DNA from: Aquilaria yunnanensis | Taxonomy: Eukaryota; Streptophyta; Magnoliopsida; Malvales; Thymelaeaceae | NCBI GenBank assembly: GCA_039654915.1 | Contig: CM077595.1 | Span: 47,027,501-47,091,500 of the forward strand | Reading direction: 5' to 3' | DNA: 64,000 nt | Shown: piece by piece, positions 47,429 through 57,641 of the stretch | Position numbering within the stretch: position 1 is the first letter of the stretch | How the letters are laid out: each line of letters starts with the position of its first letter | Notes under the pieces: generated by a model | Told to the model about the DNA's origin: nothing | Databases searched by the model: none | The model's input: only the letters and a program-made list of their open reading frames with translations | Program-made: the position numbers and the translations under genes

Positions 47429-47775
47429 TCCGAAGTCCCTTGAGCCAGCGCAGAGATGATTTTCCGAACTCCCTTGAGCGAACGTGCTCGGGAAAATGGG
47501 AAGTGAAAAATCTCGTGGAAGGTTTTCCGAAGTCCCTTGAGCAAACATGCTCGAGACAACTGGAATAACAAAAAATTTGACTGAAGGTTTCCGAAGTCCC
47601 TTGAGCAATCATGTTCGGGGTAAATTGGAAACGCAAAAGCCTGCAAAAAGACTTAGTCAAATTTTTTTTAGGCCTTCCAAAAAGTCTTACGAGCAAGCGC
47701 ACTCGGGACAAAGGAAGGTAAAAAAGTTTCTTTAATTGCAGGTTTTCCGAAGTCTCTTGAGCGAGCGTGTTCGGG
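47429..47775 (+). repeat. tandem-repeat 3' untranslated region of T3
   Basis: Six imperfect copies of a motif near TTTTCCGAAGTCCCTTGAGC followed by a CTCGGGACAA-like end, starting near 47429, 47460, 47523, 47588, 47675 and 47743 (spacing 31-87 bp). It lies between the integrase end and the antisense gene. The matching T2 region (21865-22258) has no such array. Confidence 0.9.
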
Positions 47776-47911
47776 ACAATGGAAATGAAGAAACTTGCAA
47801 GAAAAGACTTAGCCAAAAAATCCTCATTAAGAGCAAAGCTGCTTTAAAATAAAGAACTGCCCGGAGAAGGATTACAAAATAGAAGGGAAGGAAAAGGGGC
47901 CCTAAAATTGG

Positions 47912-50308
47912 CTAAGGGTTCGTGGCGTCCCGAGAGCCACTTGTCTGCCCGCCCTTTTCCACCACCTTCGGCGCTGGAATTGAAGGAGGAAGTTTCAGAT
48001 GTTCGACCTTGGACCATTTCCACCGAGGTCCCCCAGGAATGTTTAGACCCTCTAGAAAAGAGAGGTCCAGATCTGGGAACCTCTGGAGAATCTGGTGCCG
48101 AGCAAGGCAGAAGCCGTCCTGGAACGCGACCTTGCTCATCTGATCAGACTTGTTCTTCTCAAGCTCGAGGTCGTCAAGCTCGTCCTTCAGATCCGCGACC
48201 TCCTCCTCCAGCACCTTTATCCGCTCCTCCCCCTTCGGCTCTTTCTTCAATGACTCAACCTCGGCCCGGAGAGCGTTATTCTCACACGTCAACGACACTA
48301 TACGGCTGTCAGAACTAGCCTTGTACTGAAGAAGATCTTCATTGGCGGTGAGCATCCCCTTTATTTGGTCACCGAGGTCAGCGATCTTCCTGGAGGAGCC
48401 CTTTTGAAGTTCTTCTTTTTCCTTCCGGAACTCCTCCCGAAGGGCAGCTACTTCTTTCTCAGCAGACTCTTTCAGCTGCTGGTTTTTGGCGACCGACTCC
48501 GCGAGTGCGGTCCTCGTCTCATTCATGGTTCGAGTGGCCGAAGTTCGAAAAGCATCCTCCCTGGCCACCCGAACTTGGAGAAAGGCGGTGTACCCCATCA
48601 GCTGCAAAAAATAAACGCAAGATCAGCAAGAGCCAAACACTTAGGAAAAAATTGAAGGGAAAGAGCTGTGAAGGATATACCTGTGCAGCATGGTCAGTGA
48701 TCTTCGCAACGAGGGTGTTATCCCCCGGGTGGGCCGCCGCTATAGCCTTGAAAGAGGCCTCGGTGAGCACCCCCTTCGAAATTTCCTTAGCCATTTGAGG
48801 AACGTCCTCGGAGTACATATCCATGTCCTCCGTAAACGTCCAAAAAGGCCCCTTGGGTATCTTCCTTTGCGGGATTTTGGCATCCCGAAGAGCTCGTTTC
48901 CGAGCATGATCGGCCACCCAGCCAGGGGTAGTCAACTCCCCTGCGTGGTAAGAATGAGAAGGAGATTAAAAGACAAAGAAGCCAAAAAACCAAAGGAAGT
49001 ACACTTTGTCTGGAAACAAACCTGGCGGAACCTCGACAACATCGTCCTTGGAGTCCTCGGCCGAAATGCCCTTGCCCTTCCGCTTGCGCCGCTCCTCGGC
49101 AGAAGGTACTTCTACCACTACATCAAGGAGGGCCTGTGACGCGGTAGGACTCTGAGGAAGAACGTCGGTTGAAGGGACCTCGGAAGCAGCAGCCTCAGAC
49201 GCCGGAACTTCGGCTGTCCCAGGCTCCTCGGCGGTCTCCTCGGGGATTTCTTCTAGAACAGCTCTCTTTGCCCGTTTCCTCGAAGGCCCCGCGCCAGTAG
49301 ACTTCCGCCTTCGGGAAGACACCTTGTTCGTCTGATCGCCCTCCTCCACTTGGTCGGTGAAAAGGGACTTGTAATACGCGGCAGTCGCGTCGCCCATCTC
49401 TGAAAAAGGAGAGAAACATCAGCGTGAGTCCGAGGAAAGAACAGTAAAGGAGTAGAAGATAACTCACTTTCGGCAAGCGCTTCAAAAGAAATTTCCTCCT
49501 TAAGAAGCTTGACCAACCAGGAATCCTTCCCGGCGATGGCAGGAGCTGGCATCCTGAGGTCAGTCTCGTGCTCCTTTACCACCTTTAGCTCCCGAAGGAC
49601 CTCTTCGGTCATCAACCTCCAGTTGATTGGAAAAGGGTAAAGGGCGAGCGGAACGACCTCGGGATCCCAGTCAGAGACAGCCCGAATGCGGGCGTCGAAA
49701 TCCGCGAACAAGGGAGCTAACTCTGGGGTCAGCAGCATCCTCGGATCAGCAACGTCCACATCCAGTGTTCCCTGAGCCCATTTGGTCAGAACGTACGACC
49801 AGGCCTCGTCCATCTTCATGAAGAAAAATTTCTGTTGCCACCCCCGCCAGCTATCTTTAGTGGCGAAGGTGAACATGAATTTCTTGCTCCCGGATCCCCG
49901 AGGTAGCATGAAATAGAAGCCACCCTTCGGGACCACAGAGAGCTTGTAATACTGCATAAAAATTATGAAATTGGGTTCTATCCCGAAGACGCCACACATG
50001 CAGAGGTAGGCGTTAAAATAGCAGAACGAGTTCGGGGGAAGCTGGTTCACAGCAATGCCATGAAATTTGCAGAACTCGCACACCATCTTCGGGGGAGGAT
50101 ATCGAAGACCGGCCTTCAGCTGGGCTCGAAAAACGGTAACCTCCTTACTGTGGTTTGAAAAAGCATAATGGCTAGAACGAGGCAGCCTAGTAATGGCGTA
50201 AGAGGGAAGAAAGAATTTTTTCTTCCACCTCTCTAACTTTTCAGGGGTGGTGCAACAAGGATGGGCTAAAAGAGGCTGCCAGCTCTCAGGAATGGGTATT
50301 TTCGACAT
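47912..50308 (-). CDS. T3 antisense gene, four exons, ~722 residues, intact
   Basis: Start ATG 50308 (MSKIPIPESW). Exons 50308-49468, 49399-49022, 48940-48681 and 48601-47912 (stop). Introns of 68, 81 and 79 bp all have GT-AG ends (donors GTGAGTT, GTTTGT, GTATAT; acceptors TTTCAG, ACGCAG, TTGCAG). Exon lengths sum to 2169 nt, divisible by three, with no stop. Residues 1-280: a conserved domain (AQLKAGLRYPPPKMVCEFC, FFMQYYKLHP-like block, GGFYFMLPRGSGSKKF, DSWRGWQQKFFF), resembling the plant 'putative gypsy type transposon' family (PF04195 as I recall). Residues about 281-406: a basic cluster (SSRRRKS...SRKRAKR) that could be a nuclear signal, then an acidic region. Exon 3 is unassigned. Exon 4: coiled coil (LREEFRKEKEELQK, VLEEEVADLKDELDDLELEK), then KVAFQDGFCLARHQ. 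Function unknown; antisense extra frames are reported for Tat elements. Splicing is inferred, not observed. Confidence 0.87.
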
Positions 50309-50560
50309 AAAAACGAGTTTGAAAATGGAAGAAAACAGTTTCCAGAGAAAAACTCAAAAGAACACAGGGATCAAAGCGCTTTGAAAAACAAAAACCCACC
50401 GAAAGATTTGCCAAAATCTGAGGACGCCGTCGTGAAAGCTGGCTGGAAAAAAGCTCTGATTAAGGTAGCTCCGCCACAGAAAGCAAGAAAGTGCAAGAAC
50501 AGGGGCAAAGTAGAGAGAAGAGCAGAAGAGAAAGCAAAAGGAACTTATGATGGAGTGGGC

Positions 50561-50568
50561 TATTTATA
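50561..50568 (-). promoter_or_regulatory. TATA box of the T3 antisense gene
   Basis: The minus strand reads TATAAATA about 255 nt upstream of the ATG at 50308. The upstream 400 bp to the LTR (50569-50966) hold no frame and are the likely promoter. Confidence 0.65.
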
Positions 50569-50967
50569 AGCCAGAGGTGGGTAACCGAAACATCGTCATA
50601 AGTAGCCTTTGGAGGTGAACCATTGCCGTAACTGCTCTCTGCACCTGAAAAGGCGCACCCTCTGTAAACCGACGCGACTCTCCTCCAATGGCAAAGCGCC
50701 ACGTGTCAACTGCTGCGCAAAAATGGGTGACACGTCCTCCAAACGTCCCTTGAAAAGTGGGACGAAACTGGGACGCGCCGCTCAGACTGACACGCTTGGC
50801 CAAACAGACCTGCAGAAACAAAGAGCAGGCCACCTCGAGGACGCCAAGAAACAGGCCATGACCTTCGGGCAAAAGCCGCATCCTCGGAACAGGTTAAGCT
50901 TCCAAAGAAACTCCCATACACAACCTCGGAAAGAGATGCAAAACCGAAGTCTTCACTTCGGCTTTCC

Positions 50968-50980
50968 AAAGGGGGGCATG
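50968..50980 (+). other. T3 polypurine tract
   Basis: AAAGGGGGGCATG lies directly before the 3' LTR start TGATAGCC. It is the plus-strand priming site. Confidence 0.8.
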
Positions 50981-51854
50981 TGATAGCCAAACGCTATCGC
51001 CTCTATCTGGCCGAACTCCCGGCCACAATGATGGCCAGAAGAAGCTGGCGCTACCCGAGAAAAGGTGCGATCAGGCACCTCGGGAGATAGTCGAAGAGCT
51101 CCGAGCCCGGCATGCCAGGAAACCCGGAGGACACTACTCGCCCCCCAAGGTTGTGAACATATCGCCTTCGGAAAAGCGGCACCAGAGATAGCGAGCCGAA
51201 CATGATATCCCCGAAGGCGGAACTCCCTGAAACTGGGAACCCCCGAACTGAGGGCTTGTTTCCCGAAGAGGCTCTGTCCGAACTAGAGGACGACCTCACC
51301 CAGGGACCTCGGGAGTACGGCAGGAGCATTTATGGAAGCATTTAAGGAAGCCTCTGACACGTCCTTTCACAGACGTCATAAAGTCGCCTGAATAGGCGCT
51401 CTGACATACGGACGCCATCAGAATCACATGATGGCCCATCTCAGCACGTGGCTCAGGACAATCTGCTACCAGTTATCTGTCTCCTACGCCCAGAAACTCA
51501 GGGAACATCCGACCGTGTCGTGATCTGAACGGGCTAGGCGCTCCTATAAATACCAGGAATTAATATTTGGCAGGAGGCTGGTTGGCTGGCCAAACACTGC
51601 TCCCACACTCTGAGAAAACTACCAGGCAAGACTCTTCAGCCCTTTGTGCTATTTCCTCTGCCTTTTCTCAGCCACCACTGACTTGGGCGTCGGAGGCTCC
51701 CCCCCCCGAAAAAACACTCCGGGGGCCTCCTAACCCTTTGTTTCTGAGCTTTCAGGCACTCTCCTTTGGGCTATTCATTCCACCAGGCGCTCTTCCTCCC
51801 AGAAGTCTCTCCACCAGTCACCATGACTATAAACGATGAGGCCCCTGGCCATCA
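50981..51854 (+). repeat. T3 3' LTR
   Basis: Starts TGATAGCCAAACGCTATC and ends GGCCATCA. The CACGTG of the 5' copy is lost here by a 6 bp deletion near 51515. TATAAATA is kept near 51544. Confidence 0.95.
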
Positions 51855-53955
51855 CCTTGAGTTTGCCTTCCAAGGATGGCATTATACGAAGAAGGGACAT
51901 CGATGATGATGAACCTTGTCATGGCAGAGGCGAAGAACTCTCCATTGTTTTGGACTGAAGTTTCCTTTAGCATTAGATGTAGGTCGATCCACCTAAGGAT
52001 TGGGAGTTCGGAAGGACCTACTCCGAAGGTGGGAGATGTAACAGGTTTGAGGTCAGTCTTTGCGATGCCCAAGCTTGGCAATAGATCAGAGAATAAGACA
52101 TCTGCGTTGGATCCATCATCTAGGAGCACCCTCTTTACATCCTAACTCCCAATCCTAGCCATGATAAGAAGTGGGTCATCATGTGGAAACACTACGGTAG
52201 ACCCATCTTTCCAAGCAAGCTTGTTCGCCGGGTTGCCGAATTCCATCACCGAGATCTCCTTGGCTTTCCTTTTCCTTTCTGCTGAGGGCAACCCCGTGGT
52301 AATCATCTCGATTGCTCCTGCTGGGGGTGGGGGATTTTTCTTGGGACACCAGTTCCGACATCGATCAGACTCGTCGTCCTCGTCATCCTTTCTTTCCTCC
52401 TCCTTGCTTCCCCTGGGAGAGGGTATCTGTAGGTACCGATGCAGCTGACCCTGCTTGATCAGGGACTCGATGTATTTCCTGAGTTGGAAGCAGTCCTCAT
52501 TGTCATGGCCGTGGTCTCGATGGAATTGGCAGAATTTCTTCATATTCTTTTTGTTGTCCGGGGTCATGACCTTCGAACACTGAATTTGAGCTCCCTGCCT
52601 CTCCATGGCCATTAGGATGTTCATCCTCGTGGTATTCAAGGGAGTAAAATTCAATGGTTTTTTCCCTCTCTGTTTCAGAGGTCGACCCCTTGACTCTGTT
52701 GGGTATCGATGGTGTTGGCTTGGCTTTTCTGCGTGAACGTGGTCAGGCTTTGGACCTCCCATCCTCAGTTCTTCAGCAGTTATGTACTACTCGGCCCTTC
52801 GGTGGAACTCACCGAGGGTATCTGGGGGGTCCTTTGAGAACTTGTAAAACAGTTGTGAGTCTCACCGAAGTCCCCGTATCATGGCAAGGATGCGTATTTT
52901 GTGCCAAAAGTCCGGCATGCTCAGGGCCTCTCTATTGAACCTTTTGACATCGTCACGAATGGTCTCTCCATTCCTTTGCTCTATGTCAAACATTTGAACT
53001 GGCATCTTCACTGTCGGCCTACTGCCGATGAACTGTTGTGTAAACACACTGGACAACTCTTGGAATCCCATGATGGTTCCGTGGGCCAATGAGTTGTACC
53101 ATGCCGTCGCCGGTCTGAAGATGGTGACGTCAAAATATTTGCACAACGTGGGGTCATCGGCACTGTGTAGTGCCATGCTGCACCTATATTTGGTTAGGTG
53201 GGCATGAGGGTCACTACGGCCATCATACGTCTCTAAGCGAGGTACCCGGAAGTAGCTGGGCATGGGTGCCTCAACTACTGCTCGGACGAACGGGGATTCT
53301 TCACCTGTGAAAGTCTCCGACAACCTCAACTAAACAGGCTTCCAGGACACCTGCCTTTCCACCTTATCTAACCTCTCAAGGATTTTCTTCATAAGGGCGG
53401 TGGTACTGGCCTCTTCCTATTGCCTGAGAGTCTCCGGCAGTGGGGAATGACGTCTCCTCTTTGGGGAGTAACTTCGCCAGTGAGAAGATGGTGAGCTCTT
53501 GTACGGTGACGGGCTCCCTTGGCAAAAGGCTCTGGGCCCTTTTGATGCTATTTCTTCAACACGACGCCCTCGGTTGAGGATTCATCGTGGAAGTCTCCAC
53601 TGCTTGAACTCCGGTGGGTAGGCTTGGGGCTCCCCTCTCGATGGGCGGCCGGTGAGACGGCTCTTCGGACTGAAGGTGGTTGGGACCACCTCTGGTCAAG
53701 TTGCTGCGTCATTTCTGCCACTATGGAACGCAATAAATCCTTTAGGAAGCCCATGGTAACGGTCAGAGGACGTTCGTCATCCGGCAAAGAGGTCCCGGCA
53801 ACTGACTGCTCGGTTGCTGCTTGAGTCTCCAGCGTGGATGGGGACTTCAGGAGCCCCTTATCATTAGAACATCGAGTCTCAATGATGGCTACTTGGGAGT
53901 GGGTTCCTATAGATGGCGCGAAATGATGCCCAGCGACATCTTCATTTTGTGACAT
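51855..53955 (-). pseudogene. T5 gag-protease, decayed
   Basis: The start ATG is at 53955 inside the LTR (MSQNEDVAGHHFAPSIGT). It includes MGFLKDLLRSIVAEMTQQ, capsid blocks (DFRVPRLETYDGRSDPHAHL, ATAWYNSLAHG, QQFIGSRP, MPDFWHKIRILAM), the zinc-knuckle variant CQFHRDHGHDNEDC and protease (MLLDDGSNADVLFSDLL, SSYNAILGRQTQ). Frameshifts near 53540 and 53330 and stops near 52860, 52790 and 52140 break it. It ends at the T3 junction. Confidence 0.9.
53902..53921 (-). other. T5 primer-binding-site remnant
   Basis: The reverse of the Tat site with several changes (the TGGCGCC start reads TCGCGCC), two bases from the LTR end at 53924. Confidence 0.7.
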
Positions 53956-56220
53956 GGTGTAGCTGCAAACGACACTTCCAGTATGAAGGTGTTTGTAAAG
54001 AGCCCTCCGATGAAGAAGGTGCCTTAGAGATGAGCTTCCGGTGAGGATGTTGTTGCAAGACTCAGTAAAACAGAGGTTAGAGACTCCCCGAAATGTGTTT
54101 GCGGGTGAGGAGCCTCTGAAGCTCAAGTCCATTTTGCTTAGGATGAAAGTAAGAAGGAATGAAGAGCAGATAATGGCTAGAGTTTTCTCTTTCTTACTTG
54201 TTGTCTTGTTTTCATTGTGTGCTTACCAAGGTTCTATTAATGTTCTGCCCAAAAGCGAATCATGAGATGGTTTTATTTTTTGCACATTGAGTCATGATTT
54301 TTTATAAAGGCATTAATCCAACAATTATGTTTGTTGTTTTGTTTCTGCGTAACTTAACAAACATAATTGTAACCCTAGAATAATGATATTCTCAAACATC
54401 CCTGGTCTAGTAATATTGTGGAGCGGGTTGCAATAATACATAACGACTAGCATATGTGGAGACTAATATGAGATATGTAGTCTACATATGGGTACAAGTT
54501 GGAGAACATGTATACTGGACCGACCCACCATAAGAACTCTACATGGATCGTTATATGAGTGTCATAAGTGATTCTCACAGTGATCATGGTATGTGTAGTC
54601 CTTAGACCTAAGATCATCAAGGTTCCCTACATGTGAGTCACATACTTTGATACTTTCCTTTGTTGCTCGTAACTGAGTGAACTTGAAGAAGGTCATTGGG
54701 TGTGCCACATATAATGCAAAGGGATTTGTATGATTAAGATTAGATTTGTCCCTCCTATGTAACGGCAGTGATGTCTTCGGGCCCCTTGATAGAGTGAGAC
54801 TTAGAAAATGCATGGTAATGCTCGGATGAGTTGAAATACGATATCAATGTCATCAGTTTAAGTTGGTCTACTCGGTAATCAAGAAACCAAAGATTAGGCT
54901 ATACCGGAGTGACACATTCCATGTCTCATGCTTAGTCTTGATATCTTGGATAAAGGGACAATGGCATATATCGATGATGATCATAAAGGTTTAGTCGAAT
55001 CACCGACAATCTTGTCACTTGGGTAGCAACGATGTGTTGCTAGACACCGCTCATTCCTTATGATCATAAATGTGATTTATGATCATTGCCAACGTGGTAA
55101 GAGCCTATTGGGTCACACACATAGAGCTATTTGGATCATTAGAGTGCACGGGCTAATTATTTGGGTTATGGTTTCACAATAATTTCGTATTAATAATGGG
55201 CCCAAAAGTTGAGCTGTTATTAAGACCGAAATTGAAGCCTAATTGGATTAGGGCTTTGAAACCCATTAGGCCTAGAAGTTGAGTCTCACTATAAATACAA
55301 CATTTAGTGAGAAATTTGAAGCTTCTTGCCCTAGCCTCGCAAAAGGACAGCCGCACTCTTCTCTTGGAATTCCTTGGAGGATGCAAGCTAGCACTACAAA
55401 AGCAAGAGAAATGCATCTGCCGGGATGTGGTGGAAGCGTGGTGATCCAGAGAGGCTCGTGTGGATACCAAAAAGAGAGCTTGAACATGTCAACTGTTCAG
55501 GTTTTGTGATTCGACTCTATAGTTGAGTGAGAGATCTCAACCGAAAATTAGGTATGAAAATTTTCAAACACCCGATTTACCCCGTTTCACTTGGATCCTA
55601 TAGGGGTTTCGGTTAAATTTTTCTGCGCTGTTTGGTTCCCGAAACCGAACAGGTTCTCCACAAGTATCTATAAGAGGTCCCTAGGGGGAGGCCTCCTCCT
55701 ACAGCATGTCGCAGATCACGACACATGGTTGGCCAGATTTGATCCGTACGTTCGGGGACAGGCGCCCCCGACTGGTTGTAGCCGTTCTAACCAAAGGTCA
55801 GGGCCATGTGTGAGGGCTGTGTGTCAGAGGCATGTGTGAGGTACTCTGTGTCAGAGGCTCGCAACCATTTTTGTCTTATCTGGCTGACAACTCCTTCGGT
55901 GATGGACTCTCATCGGGGAGTGAGACCCCTTCGATAGACCAGCCTCCTTCGGTCTGACTTTGCTCTCCGAGGGAGGCTCCTCGGTAGTGTGGAGGACCTT
56001 CGGAGGATACCATATTCTTCCAAGAGTAGGGAGCTGATCCCCGAGGTCGCCAGACAACTTGACCGAGGATGGGATATCATGCCAATCCGAGGGTGGTGTT
56101 GTCGTTAGCCAAGGGTGGTGAGGATCCCATTTGTCCCGAGGTGGGTCAGATTACATCTGTAGATGGTACTTTGTCAGTCATCCTTAGAGGCTATCCAAGT
56201 ATGATAGCATTTGGCTATCA
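53924..56220 (-). repeat. T5 5' LTR, split by a copia solo LTR
   Basis: The minus-strand start at 56220 is TGATAGCCAAATGCTATCA, a perfect short hairpin. The end at 53924 is GGGCATCA. Without the insertion it is about 875 bp, the usual Tat LTR length here. Confidence 0.9.
54235..55651 (+). mobile_element. copia solo LTR, TSD GGTTC
   Basis: GGTTC flanks it at 54230-54234 and 55652-55656. It begins TATTAATG (TG mutated to TA) and ends ACCGAACA. It is 1417 bp, collinear with the complete LTR at 61536-62951. It interrupts the T5 LTR. Confidence 0.94.
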
Positions 56221-57641
56221 GGTGGAAACCTCAGGCAGGCTAGAGTTGGGGTCCCAAAGCACCTTACTAGTATGCCTGGTAATGGTATGCCTGTTAAGCT
56301 TGTTTATCTGGCTAAATCATTTATCCCTCTTTCATTTTCATCCTCTTCGAGCCCAAGAACACAGCCACACTTCTTCCACAGCCACCATACCTTCAAAATT
56401 GCAATTGATTAAAATTGAAGCCAAAAGGAAGCAACTGGAGGCAAACTTGAGCTATTGATTGGATGCTTCAAAGATCAAGCTTGATTTTTGGCCTACCCAT
56501 TTTGGTAAAGGTTCTCTTACTCTCATGGATTGTTTTCAATATTTTCAATCAAGCATGGAGCTAGGGCTAATCTTGGAAGAGAGCCATGAGCTTGATGAAC
56601 CAAGCTTAGTGAGGGGAGTGCACTTATTGAAGGTTTTGTCACCTAGTGTGAAGTGCACAAAGATGGCAGTGAAATGAGGGTTTCTAGAGCCCAAAGTTAG
56701 TACTAACTACTATTAAAATCCTCCTAAGACCAAGCATTAGCTTGAGGAGGGCTGCCATAGTGATTTGGTTATGTTTATTATGTGTTTTATGGACAAACCA
56801 ATGGTATATGTTGCTGCCACATTTCATGTGTTTGTTTGTTGTGAATGGCTGCTACATTTGGTTGCTATATCTTGTATATATGTGCTGTGGTTTTTGTTTT
56901 TCAGTGTCTTTGGATGTAGGTTTTAATGATGCTTACATTGCCTATTGAATCCAAGTGCTACCCTTACTAAGTTTTGCAATGAAACTTAGACCACTCAACT
57001 TTTTCCTTTCAGGTCCAGCAAAAAGATCACATTCAAACTAACATTTGTGGTTTGAGTTTTGATCTGAAATTTTAGCTACATGAACTTCCATATGTCTAGT
57101 TGTGATCTAGAAATTTTGGTAATTTTAGGAGCAGATTGCTATTTTTAGTGATGGTACTTATTGTGTTGTGCAGCAGCTGTCCAGCATCCTGTTCTGGAGT
57201 CCATTGTGTCTCAGGCACTCCTGTAAATTAGGGTGCATATTTAGCTGTGTTGAGAGCATTATGTAGTTCATAATGGCTATGTAAGTGAACGGCATGTTTG
57301 CATAATGATAGTGGGGTATATGGCTATAATGATACAGTTTGTTAGTGGAGGTTACGGGTGCAGTGGCCGGTCACTATAACTTAGCAAGATCATCTGTCGT
57401 GTGGTAGCCAAGATTAAGACTTGTGCTAGTGTTTTCCTTCTTTACTGTCATAGTGTGAATTAATTGTGAATATTTATGTCATAGTTGGACCAATATGCAT
57501 GTGCTTACATAGTGCCCAAGAGGGCCACTTGGGTATGCACATTAAGGGTAGTGTTCTGATGGCCTACAGAACATTACCAATCCTGGGAGTCTAAATGCAC
57601 AATTTTGGCACCATAATTGGACTACCTCATAGTGGGTAACA
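56221..57641 (+). repeat. gypsy-type LTR copy A (G0 family)
   Basis: It ends AGTGGGTAACA at 57641 and matches the reversed G0 LTR tip at 1813-1912. The part from about 56555 on is repeated in copy B. The left end is not defined; the T5 LTR abuts at 56221. No coding frame is supported. Confidence 0.65.

Larger units (their letters stand above)
38582..51854 (+). mobile_element. Tat-lineage Ty3/gypsy element T3, best preserved
   Basis: Order: 5' LTR 38582-39461, PBS, gag, protease, RT (with a solo LTR inserted), RNase H, second RNase H, integrase, tandem-repeat 3' region, antisense gene, polypurine tract, 3' LTR 50981-51854. LTRs are about 96-97% alike by eye. Flanks differ: copia RNase H with CTACT on the left, T5 protease with CCTTG on the right, so there is no target duplication although both LTR ends are exact. 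Confidence 0.93.
51855..56220 (-). mobile_element. truncated Tat element T5
   Basis: 5' LTR 56220-53924 (split by a copia solo LTR), PBS remnant, gag and part of protease. It is cut exactly at the T3 LTR end. Everything downstream of the protease is missing. Confidence 0.88.

Noticed and set aside
47429..47775. CRISPR-like spaced repeats
   Set aside because: Units are imperfect with irregular spacing in a plant retrotransposon 3' region; there is no leader or cas gene.
47013..47816. 267-codon minus-strand frame
   Set aside because: It runs opposite integrase and through the tandem repeats; it shows no conserved domain and no homologous frame in T2.
49253..49467. Unspliced continuation of antisense exon 1
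   Set aside because: Beyond 49468 the similarity with T1 and T2 stops, while a GT donor and a downstream CAG acceptor restore the conserved frame, so this is intron and out-of-frame sequence.
47912..50308. A captured host gene unrelated to the retrotransposon
   Set aside because: Homologous genes sit at the same place and orientation in T1 and T2, so it belongs to the Tat family. An ancient capture is possible but not shown.
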